From positions 1 through 6,600 of the forward strand of contig PSRN01000155.1 of NCBI GenBank assembly GCA_003176075.1: a DNA stretch of 6,600 nucleotides, read 5' to 3'. Positions 1-6,485 of the stretch are shown in pieces. Each line of letters opens with the position of its first letter. Within the stretch, counting starts at the first letter, position 1. The translations under genes were made by a program, and so were the position numbers. Below the pieces are notes generated by a model. It had not been told where the DNA came from. It did not search any database and was given only the letters and a program-made list of their open reading frames with translations. This DNA comes from Bdellovibrio sp. (GTDB taxonomy: Bacteria; Bdellovibrionota; Bdellovibrionia; Bdellovibrionales; Bdellovibrionaceae).

Positions 1-788
1 TAGCCTTGCGCTAGACTTTCGCCCGCGAGCCGGTAAAGAACTGCACCGAAGGCCAGGTAGGGTCCATAAGGAATCATTGTTTTCAGGCCTTTCTTCTGAC
101 GGTAAGCCACCGCCAGACCCACCACGCTCCCCGACAGACTCGAGGTCAATATCACGAATGGAATGGCAGACCATCCCAGGACCGCGCCGATCCAGGCCAA
201 GAGCTTCACGTCGCCCATGCCGAGGCCTTCCTCTTTGCGGATGAGAGCGTACAAGTAGGCCAGCGACCACAGAAAGCCAGCTCCGAAAAAGGCTCCCAAC
301 GCGGAATCAATCACCGTCCTTTGCGGATTGAGAAATGAACCCAAGATCCCCAGGGCGGTTCCCGGCAAGGTGAATACGTCAGGGAGGAGGTAGTGGTCAA
401 AATCAATGAAAGTGACAACGACCAAACCGAAAAAGAAAATCAATGTCTCAAGCAGGCTGAAAGTCCAGCCCAGCTTCAAAAACGCCAACGAAAAAAGTAC
501 CGCCGTCAAAAACTCCACCACCCAGTAGCGAAAAGAAAATCGGGCGCCACACTTGCGGCACCGTCCGCGAAGAACAATCCACGAGATCAACGGCAAGTTG
601 TCGTACCAGGCGACGGGCGCGTTGCAGGCGGCGCAGTGACTGGCGGGCAACGCGATATTCTCGCCCGCCGGCAAGCGGAGGATGATCACGTTGGCGAAGC
701 TCCCCAAGACAGCTCCGAGCACAAAGAAAAGAAAGGCTCCGGCCTCGGGGGGCAACATCGCAAGCGAGGTGAGCACGCTAGAACTCAT
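1..788 (-). CDS. pilD: Type IV prepilin peptidase (PilD/GspO-like, A24 family), 3' end cut by window edge
   Basis: Inner-membrane aspartic protease that cleaves the leader peptide of type IV prepilins or type II secretion pseudopilins; many family members also N-methylate the new N-terminus. My translation gives 262 codons with no stop before the left edge; the last two bases are TA, so it may end there or slightly beyond. Visible features: the N-terminal hydrophobic helix with GSFANVIILRLP (about 29-40); a zinc-type pair HCAAC and CRKC (Cys52, 55, 77, 80); the first catalytic aspartate in TFIDFDHYLLPD (Asp129); the second in GMGDVKLLAW (Asp193); and a late IPYGPYLAF motif (239-247). Several hydrophobic segments fit a polytopic protein. 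The family is usually 250-290 residues, so little is missing. I chose the ATG at 788 because GAGG lies 7 nt upstream, but both sit in an inverted-repeat element. An in-frame ATG at 758 (residue 11) and GTG at 776 are alternatives. The family call is secure; whether it serves pili or secretion cannot be told here. Confidence 0.93.
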   Translation of the reverse strand, partial: MSSSVLTSLAMLPPEAGAFLFFVLGAVLGSFANVIILRLPAGENIALPASHCAACNAPVAWYDNLPLISWIVLRGRCRKCGARFSFRYWVVEFLTAVLFSLAFLKLGWTFSLLETLIFFFGLVVVTFIDFDHYLLPDVFTLPGTALGILGSFLNPQRTVIDSALGAFFGAGFLWSLAYLYALIRKEEGLGMGDVKLLAWIGAVLGWSAIPFVILTSSLSGSVVGLAVAYRQKKGLKTMIPYGPYLAFGAVLYRLAGESLAQG

Positions 789-795
789 TTAAAGG

Positions 796-799
796 CCTC
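796..799 (-). promoter_or_regulatory. Shine-Dalgarno-like GAGG for the prepilin peptidase, inside the element arm
   Basis: On the minus strand GAGG precedes ATG (788-786) with a 7-nt spacer, CCTTTAA. This decides the start I chose. Because it lies in a terminal inverted repeat, the mirror arm carries the same signal outward on the plus strand (GAGG at 884-887, ATG at 895-897), where it opens only a 9-codon frame. The short motif could be coincidental. Confidence 0.5.
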
Positions 800-830
800 A
801 GATGCGAGGCGCTGAGGAGGTCACGACTGA

Positions 831-849
831 GGCGTAGTGCAACTACGCC
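831..849. repeat. Central stem-loop of the inverted-repeat element
   Basis: GGCGTAGT and ACTACGCC form a perfect 8-bp stem around a 3-nt GCA loop, at about the midpoint of the 778-905 element. No T-run follows on either strand, so it is not a rho-independent terminator. In the transcript it would be the tip of a long hairpin closed by the terminal arms. Confidence 0.8.
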
Positions 850-901
850 GCAAGGAGGGACAGACGAAAGCAACGAAGCAGATGAGGTCTTTAAATGAGT
901 T

Positions 902-1663
902 CTAGACAAGGTTTCGCCTCCTGAAGGCAAGAGCCGCACAACAGGAAAGAAAACCGATCCAAAAGAGAAAATGGGTCAGGCTGATTTGAAACTCGACCAG
1001 CGCGTGGCCATTCACCAGGAAGTCTTCGTTGCGAAAATTCAAGAGGAAAAGATTCGGCAAAAACCAGCGGATGCCGTTGGCGAGGGCGCGAAAATCCTCG
1101 TCCCTGGTTCGCTCGGCGAAAAATTTCATTTCATCAAGCCAGTTGCCCACCAGGAAGAGCGTCAATCCCGATAGAAACGCGATGACCGGCCGGACCCACT
1201 GGACGGCCCAGAATATGAATGTCGTCAGAATCGACATCTCAAGAAAAATTCCCGCCAGAATGATCAAGTACCGCTCCGGATCCACGCTGAATCCCAAAAG
1301 AGCAAAGAGCATCAGTCCCTGGACCAAGAGGTTGGCGGCGATCAACAAGAGGACCGCCAGCAGATGCCCGAACAAGAACTGCGTGCGACTGATCGGGCGC
1401 GCCAGAACCATCAAGCACGTTTGCCTTTCAATTTCGCGAGACAATTGAAAAGGTCCTTTGCTGAGAACAATAACCAAACAGGACAGATGGATGGTTCCAA
1501 AGCCCAAGTGAATCAGCACCCGTCGCTGTTCATCCAAACTGAGACTGCCGAGGAAGAAGGACAATAGAATCAGAATTAAGGCGCCGAAGAACAGGATGGC
1601 CACGGTGCGATCGCGAACCATTTCGAGGAATGTATTGAACGTGAGGGTCGCGACGGCTCTCAT
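902..1663 (-). CDS. ABC-2 type transporter permease
   Basis: Integral inner-membrane subunit of an ABC exporter, partner of the ATPase encoded just upstream. The 253-residue product has about six hydrophobic segments (roughly 20-40, 50-68, 98-124, 131-155, 157-175 and 227-246). After the second segment comes REIERQTCLMVLARPISRTQFLFGH (76-100; key residues E77, E79, R89, P90, R93), a pattern typical of NosY-like ABC-2 permeases that contacts the ATPase. It ends in a short basic tail, FRRRNLV, as is usual for the family, so it does not look truncated although its stop codon lies in the inverted-repeat element. The start ATG overlaps the ATPase stop by 4 bp (ATGA), and GGGGAGG (1668-1674) ends 4 nt upstream, so translation is probably coupled. 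The substrate is unknown; copper-site (Nos), drug, lipid or gliding-type exporters all share this architecture. Confidence 0.88.
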   Translation of the reverse strand: MRAVATLTFNTFLEMVRDRTVAILFFGALILILLSFFLGSLSLDEQRRVLIHLGFGTIHLSCLVIVLSKGPFQLSREIERQTCLMVLARPISRTQFLFGHLLAVLLLIAANLLVQGLMLFALLGFSVDPERYLIILAGIFLEMSILTTFIFWAVQWVRPVIAFLSGLTLFLVGNWLDEMKFFAERTRDEDFRALANGIRWFLPNLFLLNFRNEDFLVNGHALVEFQISLTHFLFWIGFLSCCAALAFRRRNLV

Positions 1664-2589
1664 CCAGCCTCCCCGCGGGCCGGTGCTTCGGCCGGCGCTT
1701 CGACCATCGCTTCGGTTGCCGCGTTTGTCTGACCTTTGCGCAAGGTCTGAAATGCCACCTCGAGGGCCACATGTTCGTTGGCCACGGAGGTCAAAATCTG
1801 ACCGCGCTGGTGGAGTTCATTGAGACGCCGGCTCAAGTCCTCCACCTCGCAAAGCTCCTCTGAAAGGTCGCCCGAGCGCGTGTCCCTGAGGCCCAGCCGA
1901 TAGCGCGGGCGGTTCTGGGCGATCAGGTTCATCGTGGGTCCGGTGTAGAGAACTTTCCCCTTTTCGATGACCACGAGATCGTCGGCCAACTCCTGCACAT
2001 CGTTGAGAAAATGACTGCTGAAGAAAATCGTCGTTCCGCGGGCTCGCTCCTGGCGGATGATTTCTTTCATCATAAACCGGCCGTCCGGATCAAGGCCCGA
2101 GGTCGGCTCATCCAAAATCAAAATCTCCGGTGAAAGCAATAGGGCCTGGGCCAAGCCGATTCTTTGCATCATCCCCTTGGAAAATTGCCGAAGTGTTTGG
2201 TCTTCGATCCCTTGCAGGTTGACTCGCCCGAGCGCCTGCATGGCGGCGGCTTGAAAGTCTCCACGCCCGCCCGCGATGTTCCAATGGAATCGCAGGAACT
2301 CCAGCGCCGTGAGGTGCTCGTAAAGATAGGGCCGCTCGGGAAGATAGCCCAGTTTGGAGCGGATCTTCTTATTCAAAGGCTCGCCGGCGAAAAAAGTCAC
2401 TTCGCCCGCGTCGGGGAAGATAAAACCCAAAATGCATTTGAGGGTGGTCGTCTTTCCCGATCCGTTCACGCCGATAAAACCAGTGGTTCGGCGCGCCTTC
2501 ACTTCGAAGGAAATGTCAAAAAGGACCTGCTTTCGTCGCTCATAAAATTGAGAACGAAAAAATTTCGACAAATGGCGAACTGTGATCAT
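1660..2589 (-). CDS. ABC transporter ATP-binding protein (ABC-2 exporter ATPase)
   Basis: Cytoplasmic ATPase that powers the adjacent permease. The 309-residue sequence has Walker A GVNGSGKTTT (40-49), a Q-loop position in GYLPERP (81-87) where Glu85 stands in for the usual Gln, the signature FSKGMMQR (136-143) in place of LSGGQ, Walker B ILILDEPTSGLD (156-167) with catalytic Glu161, and the switch His193 in SSHFLND. The YLPE and FSKGM variants are both common in the NosF/NatA/GldA-like branch that pairs with ABC-2 permeases, so they do not suggest loss of activity. Residues about 225-309 are an extra C-terminal region ending in an Ala/Glu/Pro-rich tail. The gene begins 3 nt after the carB stop; I see no strong ribosome-binding site, which points to coupling with carB. 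It overlaps the permease by 4 bp. The substrate cannot be predicted, and a role linked to carbamoyl phosphate is not implied. Confidence 0.92.
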   Translation of the reverse strand: MITVRHLSKFFRSQFYERRKQVLFDISFEVKARRTTGFIGVNGSGKTTTLKCILGFIFPDAGEVTFFAGEPLNKKIRSKLGYLPERPYLYEHLTALEFLRFHWNIAGGRGDFQAAAMQALGRVNLQGIEDQTLRQFSKGMMQRIGLAQALLLSPEILILDEPTSGLDPDGRFMMKEIIRQERARGTTIFFSSHFLNDVQELADDLVVIEKGKVLYTGPTMNLIAQNRPRYRLGLRDTRSGDLSEELCEVEDLSRRLNELHQRGQILTSVANEHVALEVAFQTLRKGQTNAATEAMVEAPAEAPARGEAG

Positions 2590-2592
2590 GAT

Positions 2593-5500
2593 TCAAATAG
2601 TATGCGGAAGAGAGAGCGGCGTCACGTCAAAGGATTCCCGGCGAGCGGCCTTCAAGGCCAGGACGAAAGCCTCGGCCAGATCCGTTTCAGTGAGGCAGGG
2701 AATCGCCAAGTCAATGCAGGCGCGGCGAATGTCGAAACTGGACTCAATCGATTTCTTTCCCCTGGTAGTATTGATAACGAAAGAAACCTGTCCACTGCGG
2801 ATCCGATCAACGCAATGCGGCCGCCCCTCGTGAACCTTTTTTAGCGAGTGAACCGCCAGACCATGCTCGACGAAATATCGCGCGGTCCCGGTCGTGGCGG
2901 AGATGGAAAATCCCAATTGCGCGAGCTCCTTGGCCAAACCCAACATCGCTGGCTTGTCTTTTTCCCTGAGAGAAAAGAAAACCTCGCCCGATTGCGGAAG
3001 GGAGATCTGACTCGAAATCAAGGCCTTCATCAAGGCTTCGGCGTACCCGGTCCCGCGCCCCATGGATTCGCCCGTCGACTTCATCTCGGGGCCAAGGATG
3101 GAATCGGCTTCGGAAAATTTTCGAAAAGGAAAAACAACACCTTTCACCGCGACTCCCGAGCTTTGCCGCCACGATTGCGCCGGCAGCTGGATTTTCGATC
3201 GCGGCACTCGCAGGCTGGCGGCCACACCCAGGTCCACCAACGGCTGCCCTGTCGCCTTAACGATAAAGGGGACCGAACGCGAGCTGCGGGGATTGGCCTC
3301 CAAAAGATAGACGACGTCGTTCTTTACCGCGATTTGCAGGTTTAAGTGTCCAAGAACATCCAACCGATCGGCGAGCTTTAAGGACAACTTTTCGATGCGC
3401 TCACAAGTTTCGTCGCGCAGCCGCTGCGGGGGAATAACCCCCATGCTGTCGCCCGAATGAACGCCGGCGGCCTCGATGTGCTCAACCACGCCGCCAATCA
3501 CACTCCAGTCAGGGCCTCGCACCAAATCGACGTCGACTTCAAGAGCGGATTCCAAAAATTGATCAATCAGGCAGGGCCGGGCCGGCGAAAAGAACTCGCC
3601 GTGACGCTCGAAATAGGATTCCATTTCCGTCTTGTTCTCGATGATCTCCATGCGACGCCCGCCCAAAACATAGCTGGGACGGCAGATGACGGGATAACCG
3701 ATGCGGTGGGCCTCGCGAAGCGCGTCCCCCAGCGTGGCGGCCATGGCCGATTGGGGCACACGGACTTCCAGTTCATGGCAAATCCGCGAAAACTCGCCGC
3801 GGTCTTCCGCCATTTCAATCGTTTCCAGTGAGGACCCCAAAAGCTGATAACCTTCATTGACTAGGTCGGCGGCCAAATTGATCGGCGTTTGCCCTCCCAA
3901 TTGAGCGACAAATCCGACCGGCCGGGTGAAATGCATCACCTCGGCCAAATGTTCGAAAGTCAACGGCTCGAAGAAGAGAAGGTTGGCGATGTCGTAATCG
4001 GTGGAAACGGTTTCCGGATTGGAATTGATCATCGCGACCCGGAAGCCTTGCCGTTGAAAACCCTGAACGCCGCGCACGCAACTGTAGTCGAACTCAATAC
4101 CCTGCCCGATGCGGTTGGGACCACTTCCGATCACGCACACCAGGGACGGCGAAGCGCTCGACGCCTCGGGCGCCGGAGCCGACCAATGCGAAGACGCCTC
4201 GGGCGCCGGAGCCGACCAATAGGTCGAGTAATAGTACGGTGTCTCGGAGGCAAATTCTCCAGCACAAGTATCCACCAAAAGATAACCCGGACGAAGATTC
4301 ATTTGTCGTCGCAACTTCGTCACTTCGTCGCTTGCAAGGCCGCGCAACCTGGCCAGGCGGGCATCGGAAAATCCTTTTTGTTTCGCCGATCGCAAAAGCG
4401 GCTCGGCGAGTTCGGGGACCGCCGCGAAAGTTTCTTCAAATTGGACGAGGGACTGGACTTGCTCCAAAAAATAGGGATGAATCTGCGTCACCTCCGCCAG
4501 TTCGTGAACCGTGCATCCGTTGCGGAAGGCTTGAAACAAATGAAAGATTCTTTGGCTGTTGGGAAATGATATCTTCTCTTGATCAAGAATGAGGTCGGGA
4601 ATGCCTTCCGGGGAACCTTCCAGGGAAAGCAGAGCCTTCATCAGGGATTCCTGCAAAGTGCGACCTATCGCCATGACCTCGCCCACGCTTTTCATTTGTG
4701 TGGTGAGCAAATCTTTCGCGCCAGGGAACTTCTCAAAAGCAAAGCGCGGGATTTTCGTCACGATATAATCAAGCGCCGGCTCAAAACAAGCGGGCGTCAC
4801 GCGCGTGATGTCGTTCTTGATTTCTTCCAAGGTGTGACCAATCGCCAACAGGGCGGCAATCTTGGCGATTGGAAATCCCGTCGCCTTGCTCGCCAGGGCC
4901 GAGGACCGACTGACCCGCGGGTTCATTTCAATGACCACCCGTTCGCCCGTTTGCGGGTGCACCGCGAACTGAATATTCGCCCCCCCCGTTTCCACTCCCA
5001 CCTTGTTGAGGATGCGGCAGGCTTCGTCACGCATGGCCTGGTATTCGCCGTCTGACAGGGTTTGCTGGGGCGCCACCGTGATGCTGTCGCCGGTATGCAC
5101 GCCACAGGGATCGAAATTCTCAATGCTGCAGACAACGACAAAAGTCCCCTTGCGATCGCGCATCACTTCGAGCTCAAATTCCCGCCAGCCCAAGATGCTG
5201 GCTTCAACCAACACCTCGGAGGTGGGGCTTTCCCGCAGGGCTTGCGCCAGCATCTTGCGATAATCCTCGGCGGAGTAGGCGATGCCGCCACCGCCACCGC
5301 CCAAAGTGTAATTGGGCCGGAGAATCAGCGGGTAATGCAATCTCCCGGCGGCTTTCAGTCCGTCCTCAAAAGTCCGAATCAACTCGCTCTGGGGATAGCG
5401 GGCGCCGACCTCGTCGAGCAGATTGCGAAAGATTTCGCGGTCTTCGGCGGCCCGAATAACCTTGGGATCGGCGCCGAGAAGGCGAACGCCGTATTTCTGC

Positions 5501-5817
5501 AAAACCCCCTGATCGTGCAGCTGGAGCGCCAGGTTGAGCGCGGTCTGCCCCCCCAAGGTGGGAATCAAGGAGTCCGGGCGTTCCTTGGCGATGATTTTTT
5601 CGACGAACTGCACGTTGAGCGGCTCAACATAAACGCGGGTCGCGATCTCTGGATCCGTCATTATGGTGGCCGGATTGGAGTTGACCAAAATGACTTCCAG
5701 GCCCTCTTTCATCAGGGCCTTGCAAGCCTGCGTTCCTGAATAATCAAATTCGCAGGCCTGACCGATGACAATCGGGCCTGAACCTATCAAAAGCACTCTG
5801 CGAATATCCCCGCTCAT
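2593..5817 (-). CDS. carB: Carbamoyl-phosphate synthase, large (synthetase) subunit
   Basis: Makes carbamoyl phosphate from bicarbonate, ammonia delivered by CarA, and two ATP, feeding pyrimidine and arginine synthesis. The 1074 residues match the usual length (E. coli 1073). Order: carboxyphosphate ATP-grasp half (1-400; GSGPIVIGQACEFDYSG at 12-28, metal ligands Gln283, Glu297, Asn299), oligomerisation domain (about 401-535), a linker carrying an 11-residue tandem repeat (533-553), carbamoyl-phosphate ATP-grasp half (about 558-935; GSGPNRIGQGIEFDYS, metal ligands Gln828, Glu840, Asn842), and the MGS-like allosteric domain (about 936-1074; KVHEGRPH, INTT). Compared with E. coli CarB from memory, the UMP-contact residues are kept (Ser949, Lys955, Thr975, Thr978, Lys994, Asn1016, Thr1018), whereas ornithine-site Glu892 corresponds to Gly893 and Tyr1040 to a Cys. 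The start ATG overlaps the upstream stop by 4 bp, and GAAGGGG lies about 10 nt upstream. No frameshift or missing catalytic residue is seen. Confidence 0.98.
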   Translation of the reverse strand: MSGDIRRVLLIGSGPIVIGQACEFDYSGTQACKALMKEGLEVILVNSNPATIMTDPEIATRVYVEPLNVQFVEKIIAKERPDSLIPTLGGQTALNLALQLHDQGVLQKYGVRLLGADPKVIRAAEDREIFRNLLDEVGARYPQSELIRTFEDGLKAAGRLHYPLILRPNYTLGGGGGGIAYSAEDYRKMLAQALRESPTSEVLVEASILGWREFELEVMRDRKGTFVVVCSIENFDPCGVHTGDSITVAPQQTLSDGEYQAMRDEACRILNKVGVETGGANIQFAVHPQTGERVVIEMNPRVSRSSALASKATGFPIAKIAALLAIGHTLEEIKNDITRVTPACFEPALDYIVTKIPRFAFEKFPGAKDLLTTQMKSVGEVMAIGRTLQESLMKALLSLEGSPEGIPDLILDQEKISFPNSQRIFHLFQAFRNGCTVHELAEVTQIHPYFLEQVQSLVQFEETFAAVPELAEPLLRSAKQKGFSDARLARLRGLASDEVTKLRRQMNLRPGYLLVDTCAGEFASETPYYYSTYWSAPAPEASSHWSAPAPEASSASPSLVCVIGSGPNRIGQGIEFDYSCVRGVQGFQRQGFRVAMINSNPETVSTDYDIANLLFFEPLTFEHLAEVMHFTRPVGFVAQLGGQTPINLAADLVNEGYQLLGSSLETIEMAEDRGEFSRICHELEVRVPQSAMAATLGDALREAHRIGYPVICRPSYVLGGRRMEIIENKTEMESYFERHGEFFSPARPCLIDQFLESALEVDVDLVRGPDWSVIGGVVEHIEAAGVHSGDSMGVIPPQRLRDETCERIEKLSLKLADRLDVLGHLNLQIAVKNDVVYLLEANPRSSRSVPFIVKATGQPLVDLGVAASLRVPRSKIQLPAQSWRQSSGVAVKGVVFPFRKFSEADSILGPEMKSTGESMGRGTGYAEALMKALISSQISLPQSGEVFFSLREKDKPAMLGLAKELAQLGFSISATTGTARYFVEHGLAVHSLKKVHEGRPHCVDRIRSGQVSFVINTTRGKKSIESSFDIRRACIDLAIPCLTETDLAEAFVLALKAARRESFDVTPLSLPHTI
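4160..4220 (-). repeat. In-frame 33-bp-period tandem duplication in the carB linker
   Basis: A 28-bp stretch at 4160-4187 recurs exactly at 4193-4220 (period 33 bp, 11 codons). It encodes WSAPAPEASS twice, preceded by Tyr in the first copy and by His in the second, at residues about 533-553. It lies after the conserved YYYSTY motif and before the CVIGSGPNRIGQG nucleotide-binding loop of the second synthetase half. The E. coli enzyme has a shorter acidic linker here without such a repeat. The Pro/Ala/Ser content suggests a flexible, solvent-exposed extension. Confidence 0.9.
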
Positions 5818-6485
5818 GATTTGCCGACCCCTTCCGCCGAATAAATCTTTTCGAGCGGAACGTGCTTGTACTGCTCCGTTCGCAGGCTTTTCTTGAAAAG
5901 ATCCAGCATCAATTCATCGCGATCCAAATCCGGGTCCCGCCGGTGTCTCTTAACTTCCGACAAAATGTATTTCCTCGCCTCCAAGGGGTGAAAACAAAAA
6001 CCGCGGGCGAAAATCCAGATCTTATCAATCGGAATCAGCCGGGTTTCAAAAATCGCCCCCGGTTCAAAACCCACCGAAAAATTCGGCGATTCGATAATGA
6101 TCTTTTCGTTCTTCAAAAGATCCTTGAGAACCAGGCTTTCTCCCTTGCGCTTGAGGAACTCGAAGAGGCTGTGGCGGTGCTGGCGGAGCTTCTCAATCAG
6201 GGCTGTCTCCTCAGGCGTAAAGCGAAGTTCGCGGGTCATGAACAAGGCTTCCAGCGGACTCTGCGTGAACCCTCTTAAGGGTCTGGTGAAGAAATACCAG
6301 TCGTAAAACTGCTGCATGCGATATTCAAAGGAGGGCAAGGTGTCATCGGGAACACTCATGGGCGCGAAAAATTCCCCCTTCGCGAACTGAACCTCGTTGC
6401 GAAAGTCAGGTCCCGCGAAATGGCCGAGCGCCTTCTGCATCAAGTTGAAGATCGCCTTTTCCATGGCCTTGACTTCGATGATCAT
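5814..6485 (-). CDS. Conserved-looking protein of unknown function between carA and carB
   Basis: I do not recognise a named family with confidence. The 223 residues lack a signal peptide and membrane segments, are rich in charged and aromatic residues, and contain a single Cys (164). Visible blocks: a helical N-terminus (1-22), SFEYRMQQFYDWYFFTRPL (52-70), SPLEALFM (76-83), a helical stretch with HSLFEFL (105-111), LVLKDLLKNEKIIIESPNF (118-136), a strand-rich part with FETRLIPIDKIWIFARGFCFHP (146-167), and a basic C-terminal helix ending in YKHVPLEKIY (206-215). This succession (W-Y-F-F region, short helical pair, LxDLL plus beta strands, RLxP) recalls the helical/beta region that often precedes a SEC-C zinc motif, but no such zinc motif is present; this resemblance is from memory. 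The ATG at 6485 overlaps the carA stop by 4 bp and has GGTGAG 6 nt upstream. Its stop overlaps carB by 4 bp. The context suggests balanced co-expression with carbamoyl-phosphate synthase. Confidence 0.85.
   Translation of the reverse strand: MIIEVKAMEKAIFNLMQKALGHFAGPDFRNEVQFAKGEFFAPMSVPDDTLPSFEYRMQQFYDWYFFTRPLRGFTQSPLEALFMTRELRFTPEETALIEKLRQHRHSLFEFLKRKGESLVLKDLLKNEKIIIESPNFSVGFEPGAIFETRLIPIDKIWIFARGFCFHPLEARKYILSEVKRHRRDPDLDRDELMLDLFKKSLRTEQYKHVPLEKIYSAEGVGKS

Larger units (their letters stand above)
778..905. mobile_element. 128-bp MITE-like element with 23-bp terminal inverted repeats
   Basis: The arms 778-800 and 883-905 are inverted copies differing at one base. Both end in CTAG on the outside and contain CATTTAAAG. 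Pairing continues weakly inward, and the middle holds a perfect 8-bp stem-loop (831-849). The 5-bp word CTAGA occurs as a direct repeat at 778-782 and 902-906, which could be a TA, CTAG or CTAGA target duplication. The element has no coding capacity. It fills the whole gap between the permease and prepilin peptidase genes, with the permease stop codon (902-904) in one arm and the peptidase ATG (786-788) in the other. These traits fit a non-autonomous miniature transposable element or an intergenic palindromic repeat. The family cannot be named from one copy. An ordinary operon-internal hairpin is possible, but 23-bp arms placed about 80 bp apart make that less likely. Confidence 0.75.

Noticed and set aside
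393..815. Plus-strand open frame of 140 codons
   Set aside because: It is antisense to the clear prepilin peptidase with CxxC pairs and catalytic aspartates. Its own product is low-complexity, basic and Gln-rich, with no recognisable motif.
778..905. Integron attC site
   Set aside because: The size and imperfect palindrome are similar, but the ends read GTTCTAG/CTAGAAC rather than the GTTRRRY/RYYYAAC core, and no gene-cassette context is present.
831..905. Rho-independent terminator after the permease
   Set aside because: The stems are not followed by a T-run on the minus strand, and the operon continues in the same direction.
1029..1448. Plus-strand open frame of 139 codons opposite the permease
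   Set aside because: Shadow of the ABC-2 permease frame; the basic, motif-free product is typical of antisense reading.
902..1663. Permease truncated by the inserted element
   Set aside because: The protein ends in a typical basic ABC-2 tail, and the TAG stop would also be formed by the CTAG of the reconstructed empty site.
1660..2589. ATPase inactivated by the Q-loop Gln to Glu change
   Set aside because: YLPE and FSKGM variants are common in ABC-2 partner ATPases, and Walker A, Walker B Glu and switch His are all intact.
3889..4569. Plus-strand open frame of 226 codons opposite carB
   Set aside because: Antisense to conserved CarB sequence. Its repeated Arg-rich unit is just the reverse reading of the 33-bp tandem duplication.
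5062..5739. Plus-strand open frame of 225 codons opposite carB
   Set aside because: Lies entirely within the conserved N-terminal half of CarB on the other strand; no family resemblance and no ribosome-binding site of note.
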